Below the pieces are notes generated by a model. That model was not told the DNA's origin. It did not search any database and worked only from the letters and a program-made list of their open reading frames with translations. This document shows positions 1-11,024 of a stretch of 64,000 nucleotides of DNA, piece by piece. The stretch spans positions 1,116,001 through 1,180,000 of the forward strand of contig NZ_CP015579.1 in assembly GCF_002163585.1 (NCBI RefSeq). The letters run 5' to 3'. The position numbers and the translations under genes were made by a program. The stretch is from Tatumella citrea. Its GTDB lineage: Bacteria > Pseudomonadota > Gammaproteobacteria > Enterobacterales > Enterobacteriaceae. The first letter of the stretch is position 1, and the number at the start of each line of letters is the position of its first letter.

Positions 1-404
1 CCGGATTGCAGTCCAGGAAAACCGGTCATATTTCCCACCGGAAACAGACGATGCGCAGCCAGAACTTTGGCAGGTGACGCACAGATAGCGGCAACAATCC
101 GGCCGGTTGCGGTAAACTGCCGCACGGTTTCCAGCAATAACAGGCTGTCGCTGAATGTGTCCGCCCCCTGAACTCCTCCGGGCAGAACGACAGCATCAAA
201 AGGCTGATCAGCAACAGCTACCAGAGTGGTATCACTTTGAATTTTAACGCCGCGTGAGCAGACAATCAGGGTTTCGCCATTACTTTCCACACTGGCGGTA
301 GTGACCCGGATACCCGCTCTGACCAGCAGATCAATAACGGTAACCGCTTCGATTTCTTCACTACCATGTGCCAGGCAAACCAGCACTGATTTCGGGGTGC
401 CCAT
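1..404 (-). CDS. yajL: DJ-1/PfpI family protein YajL (partial, C-terminus off the left edge)
   Basis: The reading frame is open from an ATG at 404 to the window edge, about 134 residues. It matches YajL, a DJ-1 superfamily protein described as a covalent chaperone and oxidative-stress factor in the cytoplasm. The N-terminus has the family strand followed by the conserved glutamates of GSEEIEA (residues 14-20), then VVLPGG (72-77) and the nucleophile elbow AAICASPA with the reactive cysteine at about residue 108. The start overlaps the end of panE by 44 bases, and both genes read leftward, so they are probably co-transcribed. A deglycase activity has been proposed for the family but is disputed. 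Confidence 0.93.
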   Translation of the reverse strand, partial: MGTPKSVLVCLAHGSEEIEAVTVIDLLVRAGIRVTTASVESNGETLIVCSRGVKIQSDTTLVAVADQPFDAVVLPGGVQGADTFSDSLLLLETVRQFTATGRIVAAICASPAKVLAAHRLFPVGNMTGFPGLQS

Positions 405-1278
405 TGGCAGACTCCTTGGATTTTACGAGTTGAAAGAGTTTGCGATTCACCGGAATTGCGATTCCAAATTCGGTGGCCTTACGTAGCAGGTAACCGGTGA
501 TGTAATCAATTTCGGTACTGCGCCCGGCTTGTATATCCTGGAGCATGGATGAAAAATTTCCGGCACTGTTTTGAATAACGTGAGTGGCATTAGCCTGTAA
601 CTGACGGGCATCGGCATGCAAATTTGCCCTGGCCATTACGGCGGCCATCTCCTCGCAAATCTGCTGTATTTCATCCTGATGCTGCAGAATTTCACCATTG
701 CGGCAGTTGTATTTGATGCTCAACGGATTAATCACGCAATTGATTGCCAGCTTATTCCAGCTGGCGGGTAAAATATCGTTATGCCAGGCCACATCCGGTA
801 GGGCCGCATGCATCATGTCGGCTAGCGGACTGAGCTGGTCCTGGTTGCGTGCTACCGGCCCCAGATGCGTTATTCCATGGGCGACATGAATGACCCGGCC
901 CTGGGTACGGTAAGAGGAGTGGGTGGTGATTGCCCGAAGTACCGGCTGTTCCAGAGGGGGTAGTTCATCCATGACTCCCATGCCGTTATGCATCAGTACA
1001 ATAGTACAGTGGGCAGGAATCAAGGGCTGAATCTGTTGTAAGGCACTGGAAATCTGTGCGGCCTTCAGAGTGACCAGTAACAGATCACTTTCTGCCAGAA
1101 ATGCCGGGTTATTGGCCGGGAAAAAATGGCGATACACTTCACCTTCCGGACTGGTGACATGCACCGTAGTATGGGGATGAGTTACCCTTAACCAACCCTG
1201 TACCTGATGTCCCTGGCGGCTCAGTGCAGCAAGCCAAATCTGTCCTAATGCACCGCAACCCAGTACGGTTATATTCAT
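361..1278 (-). CDS. panE: 2-dehydropantoate 2-reductase (ketopantoate reductase)
   Basis: PanE reduces ketopantoate to pantoate with NADPH in pantothenate and coenzyme A synthesis. The 305-residue product is close to the family's usual 303. It starts with the Rossmann motif GCGALG (residues 8-13) for NADPH. A central [12 protein letters not shown] segment (about 178-189) carries the catalytic lysine and asparagine region typical of the family, and a C-terminal helical domain includes the STEID motif. The ATG at 1278 has a GGAG ribosome-binding site just upstream. The divergent yajQ lies 134 bases away, so the gap between them should hold two promoters. Confidence 0.95.
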   Translation of the reverse strand: MNITVLGCGALGQIWLAALSRQGHQVQGWLRVTHPHTTVHVTSPEGEVYRHFFPANNPAFLAESDLLLVTLKAAQISSALQQIQPLIPAHCTIVLMHNGMGVMDELPPLEQPVLRAITTHSSYRTQGRVIHVAHGITHLGPVARNQDQLSPLADMMHAALPDVAWHNDILPASWNKLAINCVINPLSIKYNCRNGEILQHQDEIQQICEEMAAVMARANLHADARQLQANATHVIQNSAGNFSSMLQDIQAGRSTEIDYITGYLLRKATEFGIAIPVNRKLFQLVKSKESANGHPEISAGLPGTW

Positions 1279-1412
1279 GATTACTCCAGCATGTCAGCAG
1301 CGATAAAACGGTATTTTTTCACCCTGAAGGGGGCCTTTTCTGAATGGAGGCATTTGTTTACCGCGTTAATCTGCGTATTATGCATGGCAAACCAGAGTCA
1401 GGAGAAGAAAAG

Positions 1413-1904
1413 ATGCCATCTTTCGATATTGTTTCTGAAGTCGAGCTTCAGGAAGTGCGTAATGCGGTGGAAAATGCCAGCCGCGAATTGTCTACCCGGT
1501 TTGATTTTCGCAACGTGACAGCCAGCGTTGAATTAAACGAAAAAAATGAAACCATCCGCCTCAGCTCAGAATCTGATTTTCAGGTAAAGCAGCTGGTGGA
1601 TATTTTGCGCGAGAAGTTACTGAAACGTGGAATCGAAGGTGCTGCGCTTGAAGTACCTGAAGAGATTGAACACAGTGGTAAGAACTGGGCGGTCGACGCA
1701 AAATTAAAAAAAGGCATTGAGTCAGATGTGGCGAAGAAAATCGTCAAGCTGATCAAAGACAGCAAACTGAAAGTGCAGACTCAGATTCAGGGAGAGTCAC
1801 TGCGTGTCACCGGAAAATCCCGTGATGACCTGCAGGGGGCGATGAATCTGGTGCGTAACGGTAATCTGGGTCAGCCGTTTCAGTTTAAAAATTTCCGCGA
1901 TTAG
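1413..1904 (+). CDS. yajQ: nucleotide-binding protein YajQ
   Basis: This is a 163-residue protein identical in length to E. coli YajQ, a small cytoplasmic protein with two ferredoxin-like folds that binds nucleotides. Orthologs in Xanthomonas bind cyclic di-GMP. The N-terminus [19 protein letters not shown] and the C-terminus ending in [10 protein letters not shown] are diagnostic. I chose the ATG at 1413 rather than an upstream in-frame ATG at 1344 because it matches the family start and follows a clear AGGAGAAGA ribosome-binding site. The gene stands alone, divergent from panE and convergent with yajR. Its cellular role in enterobacteria is not settled. Confidence 0.95.
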   Translation: MPSFDIVSEVELQEVRNAVENASRELSTRFDFRNVTASVELNEKNETIRLSSESDFQVKQLVDILREKLLKRGIEGAALEVPEEIEHSGKNWAVDAKLKKGIESDVAKKIVKLIKDSKLKVQTQIQGESLRVTGKSRDDLQGAMNLVRNGNLGQPFQFKNFRD

Positions 1905-1933
1905 TCGTCGTCCGGCAAATATAATAGTGCAAT

Positions 1934-1968
1934 AAAAAAGCGCGGTCCTGTCAGGTCCGCGCTTTTTT
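1934..1968. terminator. bidirectional rho-independent terminator between yajQ and yajR
   Basis: A stem GCGCGG...CCGCGC, extended by CCTG/CAGG near the loop, is flanked by an A run on the left and a T run on the right. It can therefore stop transcription from both convergent genes. Confidence 0.88.
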
Positions 1969-1992
1969 TAACTCTGCCGGCAGGGCAGGGGA

Positions 1993-3369
1993 TTAACGGT
2001 GCAAAGGCTGATATTCCGCAACAATAGCTTCCAGAGCTTCGCGGTTAGTCACTTTGCTGTCAATTTTAACGTAAATACTTTTTTCCTCAGGAACCATCAT
2101 CACTGAAGAAACCCCTTCCAGAGTCGCCAGTCGCTGATCCAGTCCTTCAGCGTGCTGCAATTCACCGGAAACCAGCCGCAGGCTGCTAACATAAGGAGGT
2201 TCCTTCATGGTCAGGCTCACCAACAACCAGACGACCGCCAACAAGGTTCCTGCAAGAAATACAGTCTGAGCATCGATATGGCCAAATATCCAGCCACCCA
2301 CACTGCCACCAATCGCAACGCCGATAAACTGGCTGGTAGAATAAATTCCCATCGCGGTGCCTTTATAACCGGCAGGAGATTCTTTGCTGATCAGTGACGG
2401 CAGAATCGCTTCCATCAGATTAAAGGCGAAGAAAAATATCTGAACACCGACCACCAAAGTCCAGAAATGAGTACCGGCACCCCACAGAATAATTTCAGCA
2501 ATCACCAGTAATGCCACGCAACTGACAAAGACCAGCTTCATCTTACGTTTTACTTCGGCAATGATGATAAACGGCATCACTGCAGCAAAAGCAATCAGCA
2601 TAGTCGCCAGATAAACTTTCCAGTGCTGTGATGCAGGAAAACCGGCATCCTCGAATTGTCCCGGCAGCGCGACAAAACTGGACATCAGCAGGATATGCAG
2701 GCAAAGGATGCCGAAATTCAGTTTCAGCAGCCGCGAATTCCCCAGTACCTTGCGAAAACTGCCTTTGACCATTCCTGACTCACGGTTCAGAACATGGTCA
2801 GTTGCTGAAGGAACAACCAGCAGGGTAATCACAATTCCCAGTACGGCGAGGATAGCAATCATCCAGAACAGGGCATGCAGACCCAGAATATGGGTAACTA
2901 TCGGGCCCAGTACCATGGCAATCGCAAATGTAACGCCGAAGCTGATGCCGATAAAGGCCATCGCTTTGGTACGGTTCTGCTCACGGGTTAAATCAGAAAG
3001 CAGGGCCATTACGGCGGCAGCAATAGCTCCTGAACCCTGCAAAGCACGACCAAGAATAATACCCCAGATAGAACTGGTGGTGGCGGCAATGACACTGCCC
3101 AGAACAAACAGCAGCAACCCGCCGACAATCAGTGGCTTTCGACCAATACGATCAGAGAGTAAACCGAAAGGAATTTGAAAGATTGCCTGGGCTAAACCGT
3201 AAATACCTATTGCCAGACCTATCAATGTTTCTGAAGCCCCCTGCAGTGCCATTCCATAAGTTGTCAGTACCGGGAGAACCATAAACATGCCCAACATGCG
3301 CAGGGAAAACACTGTCCCAAGGCCCCAGGTTGCTCTTAACTCCAGGGGCGTCATTTTATTATCGTTCAT
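1993..3369 (-). CDS. yajR: MFS transporter YajR
   Basis: This 458-residue inner-membrane major facilitator has twelve predicted hydrophobic segments. The conserved A-like motif GLLSDRIGRKPLI sits between TM2 and TM3 (about residues 73-85). A C-terminal extension of roughly 65 residues ends in a ferredoxin-like fold (EGVSSVMMVPEEKSIYVKID), the cytoplasmic YAM domain characteristic of YajR. It is a proton-driven efflux-type antiporter whose substrate is unknown in the family. Translation starts at ATG 3369. The gene stands alone, with terminators on both sides, between yajQ and cyoE. Confidence 0.92.
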   Translation of the reverse strand: MNDNKMTPLELRATWGLGTVFSLRMLGMFMVLPVLTTYGMALQGASETLIGLAIGIYGLAQAIFQIPFGLLSDRIGRKPLIVGGLLLFVLGSVIAATTSSIWGIILGRALQGSGAIAAAVMALLSDLTREQNRTKAMAFIGISFGVTFAIAMVLGPIVTHILGLHALFWMIAILAVLGIVITLLVVPSATDHVLNRESGMVKGSFRKVLGNSRLLKLNFGILCLHILLMSSFVALPGQFEDAGFPASQHWKVYLATMLIAFAAVMPFIIIAEVKRKMKLVFVSCVALLVIAEIILWGAGTHFWTLVVGVQIFFFAFNLMEAILPSLISKESPAGYKGTAMGIYSTSQFIGVAIGGSVGGWIFGHIDAQTVFLAGTLLAVVWLLVSLTMKEPPYVSSLRLVSGELQHAEGLDQRLATLEGVSSVMMVPEEKSIYVKIDSKVTNREALEAIVAEYQPLHR

Positions 3370-3455
3370 TAAAACCTCTTTTCATTTTCTGACGCTATAG
3401 TACGGGGCAGAGCAGGGCGGGTAAAATAATTGTTTTTAACCAGTGGTAACAAAAA

Positions 3456-3486
3456 AAGAAAAGGCGCGAAATCGCGCCTTTTCTTA
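3456..3486. terminator. terminator of the cyo operon, also facing yajR's 5' side
   Basis: A perfect 13-bp stem (AAGAAAAGGCGCG / CGCGCCTTTTCTT) with an AAAT loop lies 15 bases after the cyoE stop. On the minus strand it is followed by a T run, as expected for the end of cyoABCDE. Confidence 0.9.
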
Positions 3487-3500
3487 GATCCACAGCAGAG

Positions 3501-4391
3501 TTACCAGACGTAGGTCAGGAGGTCTTTAGAAGCCGGTGTCATAAAATCGACTGACATCATGACACTCAGTGCCGTGATAGCAACAATCGAAAAGACGAAC
3601 AACTTACGTGCCCAGATACGATCATCATTCGAGCTTTTATACCCCGAAAGCGCCATACCCAGCCACCAGACACTGACGGCTGCTGCAACCACCAGGTATT
3701 TATAGCCTGCGTAGCCACCCAGTGACAGCATCAGAGTTGCTACCATAAACGCCACGATATACAAGGTGATATGGTTTTTAGCGACTGAGATACCTTTCAC
3801 CACCGGTAACACCGGGATATTTGCTGCCTGATAATCTTTAAACCGGTAGATAGCAATCGCATACGAATGCGGCATCTGCCACAGGCTAAAGATGGCTAAC
3901 AGAATCAGTGCACCAGCATCAAATTCGTTGCTTACAGCACAGTAACCAATGACCGGAGGCGCAGCCCCAGATAAGCTACCGATTAATGTGCCGTAAACTG
4001 AATTACGCTTCATATAGAGGCTATAGATGCCGACGTATACGATGAAGCCAATCACTGACAACCACATTGCCAGTGGGTTGGCTCCAAAGTACAGCAACGC
4101 AAAGCCAGCAATACCTAATAATGTTGCATAAACCAGGCTAGTTTTCGCGGAAATGAGCCCTTTTACAAGGACCCGGTTCTTCGTTCTCTCCATCTTTCGG
4201 TCAATATCACGGTCAATCACGTTGTTAAATACACAACCTGATGCAACGACCAGCGATACACCAACCAGTGATGCGAGAAAAAGAGTGAAGTTTATGCTGC
4301 CTTTAGAAGCCAGCAGAAAACCACCTATCACAGAAATTAAGTTTCCGAAAATAATTCCTGGTTTTGTGACTTGCAGGTATTGCTTAATCAT
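3501..4391 (-). CDS. cyoE: protoheme IX farnesyltransferase (heme O synthase)
   Basis: CyoE farnesylates protoheme IX to make heme O for the high-spin site of cytochrome bo3. This 296-residue membrane protein (UbiA superfamily) has the first Asp-rich motif [18 protein letters not shown] (about residues 55-72) for Mg-farnesyl diphosphate, a second conserved segment [15 protein letters not shown], and many hydrophobic helices. It is the last gene of cyoABCDE, 14 bases after cyoD, and is followed by a strong terminator. Clustering with its oxidase supports the assignment. Confidence 0.97.
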   Translation of the reverse strand: MIKQYLQVTKPGIIFGNLISVIGGFLLASKGSINFTLFLASLVGVSLVVASGCVFNNVIDRDIDRKMERTKNRVLVKGLISAKTSLVYATLLGIAGFALLYFGANPLAMWLSVIGFIVYVGIYSLYMKRNSVYGTLIGSLSGAAPPVIGYCAVSNEFDAGALILLAIFSLWQMPHSYAIAIYRFKDYQAANIPVLPVVKGISVAKNHITLYIVAFMVATLMLSLGGYAGYKYLVVAAAVSVWWLGMALSGYKSSNDDRIWARKLFVFSIVAITALSVMMSVDFMTPASKDLLTYVW

Positions 4392-4405
4392 TACGTATAA
4401 CTCTG

Positions 4406-4735
4406 TTAGTGGGGCATCATGTTGTAGTTAAGGTTCCACATGATCCACAGTGAGCCAACGACAACAATCAAAATAATGACTGCTGAGAAGACTATGGCTA
4501 CCAGGTTCCAGCCGCCCTCTGACTTACGGTCCAGATGCAGGAAGTATACCAGGTGAACAACGATCTGTACCACGGCACAGAGCACTACCACTGCCAGAGT
4601 TGTGCTTTTTGCAACGCCCCCATCCATAACCAGCCAGAATGGGATACCGGTCAGAATGACAGAGAGAATGAAGCCGACAACATATGACTTCACACTACCG
4701 TGAGACGCGCCATGTTCGGTTACTGAATGGCTCAT
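4406..4735 (-). CDS. cyoD: cytochrome bo3 ubiquinol oxidase subunit IV
   Basis: This small inner-membrane subunit stabilises the CuB site and assembly of the cytochrome bo3 oxidase. With the start at 4735 the protein has 109 residues, the same as in E. coli. It begins [19 protein letters not shown] and ends [12 protein letters not shown], with three transmembrane helices. A longer in-frame start at 4780 would sit inside cyoC and does not match the family. The chosen ATG overlaps the cyoC stop by one base (TAATG), which indicates translational coupling. Confidence 0.96.
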   Translation of the reverse strand: MSHSVTEHGASHGSVKSYVVGFILSVILTGIPFWLVMDGGVAKSTTLAVVVLCAVVQIVVHLVYFLHLDRKSEGGWNLVAIVFSAVIILIVVVGSLWIMWNLNYNMMPH

Positions 4736-5349
4736 TACATGGCCCCCATCAGATAAACAATGGTGAATACACAAATCCATACCACATCAAGGAAGTGCCA
4801 GAACAAGCTCAGGCACATGATACGGGTACGGTTTGTTGCCGTCAGACCACGGGTTCCTACCTGGAACATCAGGACCAGCATCCAAATCAGACCACAGGTC
4901 ACGTGCAGACCATGGGTACCGACTAAGGTAAAGAATGCTGACAGGAAGCCACTGCGTTGCGGACCCCAGCCTTCCTGAATCAGGTGATGGAATTCGTTGA
5001 TTTCCATACCGATGAATCCGAGACCAAACAGGAACGTCAGCAGCAACCAGCCAATGACGGCACCTTTGCTGTTTTTGTTCATGCTGATAACGGAAAAACC
5101 GTAAGTAATCGAGCTCAGCAGCAGTAATGCTGTTTCACCCAGAACATAAGGCAGTTCAAAAAAGTCTTTCCCTGAAGGCCCGCCAGCAGTGCTGTGAACC
5201 ATTACTGCATACGTTGCAAACAGTGTTGCAAAGATAATGCAGTCACTCATCAGGTAGATCCAGAAGCCAAAGACTTTATTGGCTCCTGCATCGTGATGCC
5301 CATGCTCCGCATGGGCGTCGTGGTGTTTAGTGAGAGTTTCAGAAGACAT
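4735..5349 (-). CDS. cyoC: cytochrome bo3 ubiquinol oxidase subunit III
   Basis: This 204-residue COX3-like subunit has five hydrophobic helices and a histidine-rich N-terminus ([14 protein letters not shown], residues 9-22). The conserved core [21 protein letters not shown] follows, then [20 protein letters not shown] near residue 145. It carries no redox centre in this family and supports the stability of subunit I in the membrane. It overlaps cyoB by one base at its start and cyoD by one base at its end, so the three genes are translationally coupled. Confidence 0.97.
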   Translation of the reverse strand: MSSETLTKHHDAHAEHGHHDAGANKVFGFWIYLMSDCIIFATLFATYAVMVHSTAGGPSGKDFFELPYVLGETALLLLSSITYGFSVISMNKNSKGAVIGWLLLTFLFGLGFIGMEINEFHHLIQEGWGPQRSGFLSAFFTLVGTHGLHVTCGLIWMLVLMFQVGTRGLTATNRTRIMCLSLFWHFLDVVWICVFTIVYLMGAM

Positions 5350-7331
5350 TATTTAACACCTGCTTTGCTAAGTTCTTCAAAGTGCTTGTTTTCGATCCGC
5401 TCAATTTCTTCAACAGAGACATAGTAGTCCACGTCTTCATCAAAGCTTTTGCCGATCCACAAAACAATCATCGCAAGGAAGGACAGGCCAGCCAGCCACC
5501 AAATCCACCAGATCATTGCGAAACCGAAAATTGTGGCAAACAGGGCAATGATAATCGGAATACCACTGTTTTTCGGCATATGAATAGGTTCATATTTCGC
5601 AGGCTTCTTATAAGCTTCACCACGTTCTTTCATTTCCCAGAACGCATCACGCTCATGGATTTCAGGAATGATAGCAAAGTTATAGAACGGAGGAGGAGAT
5701 GAGCATGCCCAGTCCAGCGTACGGCCACCCCAGGCATCACCCGTCAGATCACGGTTCTGATCACGGTCACGGACCGATACCCAGAACATAATCACCTGGC
5801 AGATGATCCCGATAGCAATCAGGCCAGCACCGCATGCTGCAACTACCAGCAGTGGGTGGAACTGAGGATCAATGTTCTGGCTCAGACGACGAGTCATACC
5901 CATAAAGCCCAGTGCGTACAGTGGCATAAAGGCAACGAAGAAACCAATAATCCAGAACCAGAATGCACGTTTACCCCATTTTTCGCTCAGGGTAAAACCA
6001 AAGGCTTTCGGGAACCAGTAGCTGACACCGGCCATGATACCGAACACTACACCACCGATAATAACGTTATGGAAGTGAGCAATCAGGAACAGGCTGTTGT
6101 GCAGTACAAAGTCAGCACCAGGAACGGCTAACAGTACCCCGGTCATACCACCGACAGAGAAGGTCACGATAAAGCCGACGGTCCACAGCATAGCAGAAGT
6201 CATCTGAATACGACCCTGATACATAGTGAACAGCCAGTTAAAGATTTTAACCCCGGTCGGAATCGCGATGATCATGGTCATGATACCGAAGAAGGCGTTA
6301 ACGTTGGCACCGGCACCCATCGTGAAGAAGTGGTGCAGCCAAACGATAAACGACAGTACGGTAATGGCCACGGTTGCCCACACCATTGAGGTGTAACCAA
6401 ACATACGCTTTTTGGCGAAGGTTGCGGTCACTTCAGAGAACACACCAAATACCGGCAGAACCAGAATATAAACTTCCGGATGTCCCCAAACCCAAATCAG
6501 GTTGACGTACATCATCATGTTGCCGCCCATTTCGTTGGTGAAGAAATGGAAGCCCAGATAACGGTCCAGGGTCAGCAGTGCCAGGGTCACGGTTAATACC
6601 GGGAACGCAGCGATAATCAGTACGTTAGTACACAGTGATGCCCAGGTGAATACCGGCATTTTGAACATGGTCATGCCAGGAGCACGCATCTTCAGGATGG
6701 TCACGAAGAAGTTGATCCCTGTCAGCGTGGTACCTATACCCGATAGTTGCAGACTCCATATCCAGTAGTCTACTCCGACACCCGGACTGTATTCGGCACC
6801 CGAAAGAGGCGGGTAGGCCAGCCAGCCGGTCTGAGCAAATTCACCCACACCCAGCGACAGGTTTACCAGCACTACACCGATCACTGTAAACCAGAAACTC
6901 AGGTTGTTCAGGAACGGGAAGGCAACGTCACGGGCACCAATCTGTAACGGAACTGCGATGTTCATCAGACCGACGACAAATGGCATCGCTACGAAGAAAA
7001 TCATAATTACGCCGTGGGCAGTAAAGATTTGGTCGTAGTGATGGGGGGGCAGGAAGCCAGCTTCTCCGGCAGATGCAAGCACCTGCTGGCTACGCATCAT
7101 GATGGCATCGGCAAAACCACGCAACAGCATGACGAATGCCAGAATCATATACATGATTCCGAGTTTTTTATGGTCAACCGAGGTCAGCCATTCTGACCAC
7201 AGATACTTCCACTTACCGAAGTAAGTAATGGCGGCGAGAACTGCGATACCACCAACAATGATAGCAGCACAGGTCACCATGACGATAGGTACGTCTAGTG
7301 GTACCGCTGCTAAGCTCAATTTTCCTAACAT
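5349..7331 (-). CDS. cyoB: cytochrome bo3 ubiquinol oxidase subunit I
   Basis: This is the catalytic heme-copper oxidase subunit. It binds low-spin heme b, high-spin heme o3 and CuB, reduces O2 to water and pumps protons. The 660-residue length is near the E. coli 663. Visible signatures are [12 protein letters not shown] (low-spin heme histidine), [12 protein letters not shown] (CuB histidine and its cross-linked tyrosine), LHHFFTMG (the paired CuB histidines) and [12 protein letters not shown] (both heme axial histidines). About fifteen transmembrane helices are expected. Translation starts four bases after cyoA ends and overlaps cyoC by one base. Confidence 0.98.
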   Translation of the reverse strand: MLGKLSLAAVPLDVPIVMVTCAAIIVGGIAVLAAITYFGKWKYLWSEWLTSVDHKKLGIMYMILAFVMLLRGFADAIMMRSQQVLASAGEAGFLPPHHYDQIFTAHGVIMIFFVAMPFVVGLMNIAVPLQIGARDVAFPFLNNLSFWFTVIGVVLVNLSLGVGEFAQTGWLAYPPLSGAEYSPGVGVDYWIWSLQLSGIGTTLTGINFFVTILKMRAPGMTMFKMPVFTWASLCTNVLIIAAFPVLTVTLALLTLDRYLGFHFFTNEMGGNMMMYVNLIWVWGHPEVYILVLPVFGVFSEVTATFAKKRMFGYTSMVWATVAITVLSFIVWLHHFFTMGAGANVNAFFGIMTMIIAIPTGVKIFNWLFTMYQGRIQMTSAMLWTVGFIVTFSVGGMTGVLLAVPGADFVLHNSLFLIAHFHNVIIGGVVFGIMAGVSYWFPKAFGFTLSEKWGKRAFWFWIIGFFVAFMPLYALGFMGMTRRLSQNIDPQFHPLLVVAACGAGLIAIGIICQVIMFWVSVRDRDQNRDLTGDAWGGRTLDWACSSPPPFYNFAIIPEIHERDAFWEMKERGEAYKKPAKYEPIHMPKNSGIPIIIALFATIFGFAMIWWIWWLAGLSFLAMIVLWIGKSFDEDVDYYVSVEEIERIENKHFEELSKAGVK

Positions 7332-7335
7332 GGTA

Positions 7336-8262
7336 TTATTCCCCTGCTCCGGCGGAAGCTGCGTGGTCCATGTTCATGCCATCATGTGCAGACATGTCCA
7401 TTTTCCCGTCGTGTGACATAAACTTATCAACAACCTGTTTGAACAGATCAGGATTAGCAGAAGAGAAGTACTCGACCGGGTTGTCCTGACTTGGTGCTGC
7501 CAGCTTGTTGAAGTCATCCATAGTCGTCAGCGTATTTGGTGAAGCTTTCACCTTCGCTACCCACTGCTGGAAGTCCGCATCGTCTTTAGTTGCGATGGCT
7601 TTAAATTTCATGCCAGAGAAACCAGGACCGCTGAAGTTTGAAGAAATACCGTCAAAAGTTCCTGGTTCATTCGCAATCAGATGCAGTTTAGTCTGCATAC
7701 CTGCCATGGCATAGATCTGGCTGCCAAGGGTAGGAATAAAGAAGGAGTTCATGACTGAATTTGAGGTAATTTTAAAGCTGACCGGTGTATTTGCCGGGAA
7801 TGCAATCTGGTTCACGGTTGCAATTCCTTGCTCTGGATAGATAAACAGCCATTTCCAGTCGAGGGCAACAACATCAATCTCTACAGGTTTTACGTTTGAA
7901 GCGAGTGGCTTACTTGGCTCGAGAGCGTGAGTAGATTTCCATGTCAACACACCAAGGAAGATGATGATGAGGATTGGAATGGTCCAAACCACAGCTTCAA
8001 TCTTATTAGAATGCGACCAGTTAGGTGAGTATTTAGCGTTCGTATTGGATGCCCGATATTTCCAGGCGAATACGATAGCCATTAAGACTGCCGGGATGAC
8101 TACCACTAACATCAAGCCGAAGGCTGTCAAAATCAGTGAACGTTGCTCCAGTGCAATCTGACCTTTAGGATTTAACAATGCACTATCACAGCCACTAAGC
8201 AGAGCAGCGCCGGTGATAAGTGACAAAATCCCCAAACTTTTATTGTATTTCCTGAGTCTCAT
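7336..8262 (-). CDS. cyoA: cytochrome bo3 ubiquinol oxidase subunit II (lipoprotein)
   Basis: This first gene of the cyo operon encodes a 308-residue COX2-like subunit. Residues 1-25 form a lipoprotein signal with lipobox LLSGC (Cys25), followed by two transmembrane helices and a periplasmic cupredoxin-fold domain. As expected for a quinol oxidase, the domain lacks the CuA cysteine/histidine cluster of cytochrome c oxidases. The C-terminal tail is rich in Met, His and Asp ([19 protein letters not shown]) and somewhat variable in the family. The long 393-base upstream gap is the likely operon control region. Confidence 0.97.
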   Translation of the reverse strand: MRLRKYNKSLGILSLITGAALLSGCDSALLNPKGQIALEQRSLILTAFGLMLVVVIPAVLMAIVFAWKYRASNTNAKYSPNWSHSNKIEAVVWTIPILIIIFLGVLTWKSTHALEPSKPLASNVKPVEIDVVALDWKWLFIYPEQGIATVNQIAFPANTPVSFKITSNSVMNSFFIPTLGSQIYAMAGMQTKLHLIANEPGTFDGISSNFSGPGFSGMKFKAIATKDDADFQQWVAKVKASPNTLTTMDDFNKLAAPSQDNPVEYFSSANPDLFKQVVDKFMSHDGKMDMSAHDGMNMDHAASAGAGE

Positions 8263-8655
8263 TTAACGACCTCAATGACAAAGGGCTCTATTGTCGTTTA
8301 AGTGTGGCGGCATTTTACGGGAAGGTTTATGTACTGTAAACCAGCTTGAAGTTCTGTCAGTGAACTGTATCCACATTTTTTACGGGATTTAACATGAATT
8401 GTTGCCGCTCCGAAATTATCATTCACATCAATCATTTGGCTTTATATAACTAAACGGAAATAACCCTATGGCTAATGTTCCTAATTGCTATAACCACTCT
8501 AAATTGTTATCAAAAAATTAACATTCAGTTATCTTTTGGTCATCATGTTAACTTAAATGCAATATCCTGGCGGCACTGAGATTACGTAAATGTTAAAGAC
8601 AATCATTAAATGCTAATTGAAAAAAAATACTCATCAGTTAAAAAAAGGTTGAGCG
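8263..8655 (-). promoter_or_regulatory. cyoABCDE upstream control region
   Basis: This is a 393-base gap between the ampG stop and the cyoA start. It is AT-rich and contains no plausible gene. Several TGTTA/GTTAA elements are present, for example GTTAACTTAAATGC at 8547-8560 and GTTATC elements at about 8506 and 8528. These resemble the direct-repeat elements bound by ArcA, which represses cyo in E. coli during oxygen limitation. The ArcA assignment is inference. I could not pick a unique -35/-10 pair. Confidence 0.4.
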
Positions 8656-10125
8656 TTAAATATCTTTTTTCAGGCTCAGACAGTCCAGGAACACTCCAAA
8701 TAACACTGCGCAAACCAGAATAACCATTCCTGCTTCAAACAGCGGTGCATCCCGAAAACTTTCAGGCAGCCAATGCATTGCACCCAGGGTAAGTGTAGCC
8801 AGCCATGAGAAAAGTACCAGGCAACCGACGAGGAAAACGCGAAATGCCCAACGGTAGGCATATGAGAAATGATGACGTTGTGTGAACTGGCCAGTCACGG
8901 CAGGTACCAGACTGTGGCGGGTGATAAACAATAGAACCAGACCAGGAATACCGGCTATTACACTAAAGGCATAGAACCCTGGCCAACCCCACAATTCAAC
9001 CAGCCAACCGGCAGCGGGACCCACATAAACCCGTCCTACGGCTGACAATGCAGACAACAAAGCAAACTGGGTCGCCGAAAATGAAGAGTTACATAACGCC
9101 ATTAGCAGGGCAACAAAAGCAGCCGTGCCCATGCCACCACACAGATTTTCAATAAATACTGCGCTGGCCATACTCCACAAATGTACGCTGGTGACAGTCA
9201 GTAGCCAGTAAGCAAGATTCGAAAGGGTTTGCAGAATTCCGAACCACATCAGTGCGCGGTACAAACTCAGCTTCTGCATCAGGACTCCGCCATACAGTGC
9301 CCCGATAATCGTGGCCAGTAATCCCAACGATTTATTCACCAGTCCCACATCACCCGGGTTAAATCCTAGTCCGCGAATCAGAAAAGTAGTGGTCAGGGCA
9401 CCCGCAAAAGCATCGCCCAGCTTATAAAGGATAATCAGGGTAATCATCAGCCAGGCGTTGTTGCGACTAAAAAAGTCCAGCAAAGGTGAGACTACGGCCT
9501 GGCGCAGGGTTAACGGAGGGGTTGCAGGGCCGACAGGATTTTTTGCCAGCAATGTCCCGGCAATTCCCGGCAGCATCAGTAATGCCATCAGCCAGTAGGT
9601 AGCGTTCCATCCCAGATAACGGTCTGCCAGCCATAAAGCTAAGCCGCCCGAAACCATCATGCCCAGCCGGTAACCCAGCACGGTGATCGCCGCACCACTG
9701 CCTCGTTGTTCAGCAGGTAACACATCGGTTTTCCAGGCATCGAACACAATATCCTGTGAGGCTGAGCAAAAGGCTACCAGCACTGCCAGTAGCGCGAGCA
9801 AAGTCAGATGACCGGCTGGTTGTACAAAACCCAGTGCAGCAATCACGAGAATTAATGCGCATTGTGTCAGCAGCAGCCATCCACGACGACGGCCTAATAA
9901 AGGAGGAGAGTAGCGGTCCATAAACGGCGACCAGAGAAACTTGAAAACATAGGCCTGTCCGACCAGAGAGAAAATACCGATAGTTTTTAAATCAATATTT
10001 TCGACAGTCATCCAGGCCTGAAGTGTGCCGGATGTCAGTGCCAGTGGCAGGCCTGAAGAGAACCCCAGCAACAGCAGAACAGCAAAGTTACGCTGGGTGA
10101 AAATCTTTAAATAGTCTGAACGCAT
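8656..10125 (-). CDS. ampG: muropeptide MFS permease AmpG
   Basis: AmpG imports GlcNAc-anhydroMurNAc peptides from the periplasm for cell-wall recycling, and so controls the inducer supply for AmpC beta-lactamase in species that have it. The 489-residue protein has the usual AmpG length and fourteen-helix pattern. The N-terminal LLLGFSSGLPLALTSGTLQAW and the conserved WSPFMDRYSPPLLGRRRGW loop (about residues 65-83) are clear. Translation starts at ATG 10125. The yajG gene precedes it by 45 bases on the same strand, as in E. coli. Confidence 0.96.
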   Translation of the reverse strand: MRSDYLKIFTQRNFAVLLLLGFSSGLPLALTSGTLQAWMTVENIDLKTIGIFSLVGQAYVFKFLWSPFMDRYSPPLLGRRRGWLLLTQCALILVIAALGFVQPAGHLTLLALLAVLVAFCSASQDIVFDAWKTDVLPAEQRGSGAAITVLGYRLGMMVSGGLALWLADRYLGWNATYWLMALLMLPGIAGTLLAKNPVGPATPPLTLRQAVVSPLLDFFSRNNAWLMITLIILYKLGDAFAGALTTTFLIRGLGFNPGDVGLVNKSLGLLATIIGALYGGVLMQKLSLYRALMWFGILQTLSNLAYWLLTVTSVHLWSMASAVFIENLCGGMGTAAFVALLMALCNSSFSATQFALLSALSAVGRVYVGPAAGWLVELWGWPGFYAFSVIAGIPGLVLLFITRHSLVPAVTGQFTQRHHFSYAYRWAFRVFLVGCLVLFSWLATLTLGAMHWLPESFRDAPLFEAGMVILVCAVLFGVFLDCLSLKKDI

Positions 10126-10170
10126 GGCATCCTGGCTGCACGAAGAAAATTCATGCAGCCATCATAGCAT

Positions 10171-10749
10171 TCAGTGGGAGTTTTGTTTAATGAACTCGTT
10201 AATGCTGGTGTCTGCAGCCATATCAGAAATAACATCGCCAAGGGTGGAGTTAACAGCTTTGGTGATTTTATCGTTGTTTGCGGTAAACGGACCTTCAACA
10301 CTGTAAGTCTGACGATAGGTCTTCATCTGCTTGTTACCATTTTTCGCGGTAGCAGTGATAGAGACATCCGCATTGGTAGTAATGCTGTAACGCAGGTTAC
10401 CCTGAGTCACGTCGGCATACAGTTTATTAACCACGATCTGCAAATCAACTGCACCGTTAGGGCCAATCATATAACCCCTGGCTGTCATCTGTTTCTCCAG
10501 GACTTCCTGCAACAGGAACCGCAGATCGCGGGACGGAGTCAGCGTGACCAACTGGTTATCACGGGTCACCTGTGCCAGCGCCTGGCTGCTTCTCTGATCA
10601 GCACCGTTAATGCTGACAGTCACACCCATCAGGCTTGGATCCTGCTGAGGTAATGTTATCTTTGGCGTAACATCAAGAGTATTGCTGCTGGTCGCACAAC
10701 CGACCAGGGCAAACGCAGCCAGCAGAGGAAAGATTGCTCTTTTTAACAT
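10171..10749 (-). CDS. yajG: putative lipoprotein YajG
   Basis: This is a 192-residue homolog of E. coli YajG, an envelope lipoprotein of unknown function. Residues 1-18 form a lipoprotein signal with lipobox LVGC (Cys18). The signature VSINGADQRSSQALA and the C-terminus SINEFIKQN match the family. I chose the ATG at 10749 because it places the signal peptide correctly; an in-frame ATG two codons upstream is less likely. It precedes ampG on the same strand and is probably co-transcribed with it. The divergent bolA lies 275 bases away. Confidence 0.92.
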   Translation of the reverse strand: MLKRAIFPLLAAFALVGCATSSNTLDVTPKITLPQQDPSLMGVTVSINGADQRSSQALAQVTRDNQLVTLTPSRDLRFLLQEVLEKQMTARGYMIGPNGAVDLQIVVNKLYADVTQGNLRYSITTNADVSITATAKNGNKQMKTYRQTYSVEGPFTANNDKITKAVNSTLGDVISDMAADTSINEFIKQNSH

Positions 10750-11024
10750 ACACATTTTCTCATCACATGATAAAAACAGTAGGGCCGCAATGGCCGCAGT
10801 CAGGGACTATTCTTGCGGCGGTCAGGGCTGGTTAGCGGTTAAATCTGAAAAAGTCTCTGGATTTCAGCAGCTAACTCATCCATAGTCCGGACATCGCGCG
10901 AAGCTATCATGCGCAATTGGTTATAAAATAGCACGTTTTTTTTTGTGCTTTCACACAGTAATAATGAAAAACAAACTAGTATTGATTAAAAGGGCAGCGC
11001 GCTCGCCAGTCAGGAGTGTCAAAA

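Noticed and set aside
2708..3178. A 156-codon frame antisense to yajR
   Set aside because: Shadow of the yajR coding sequence.
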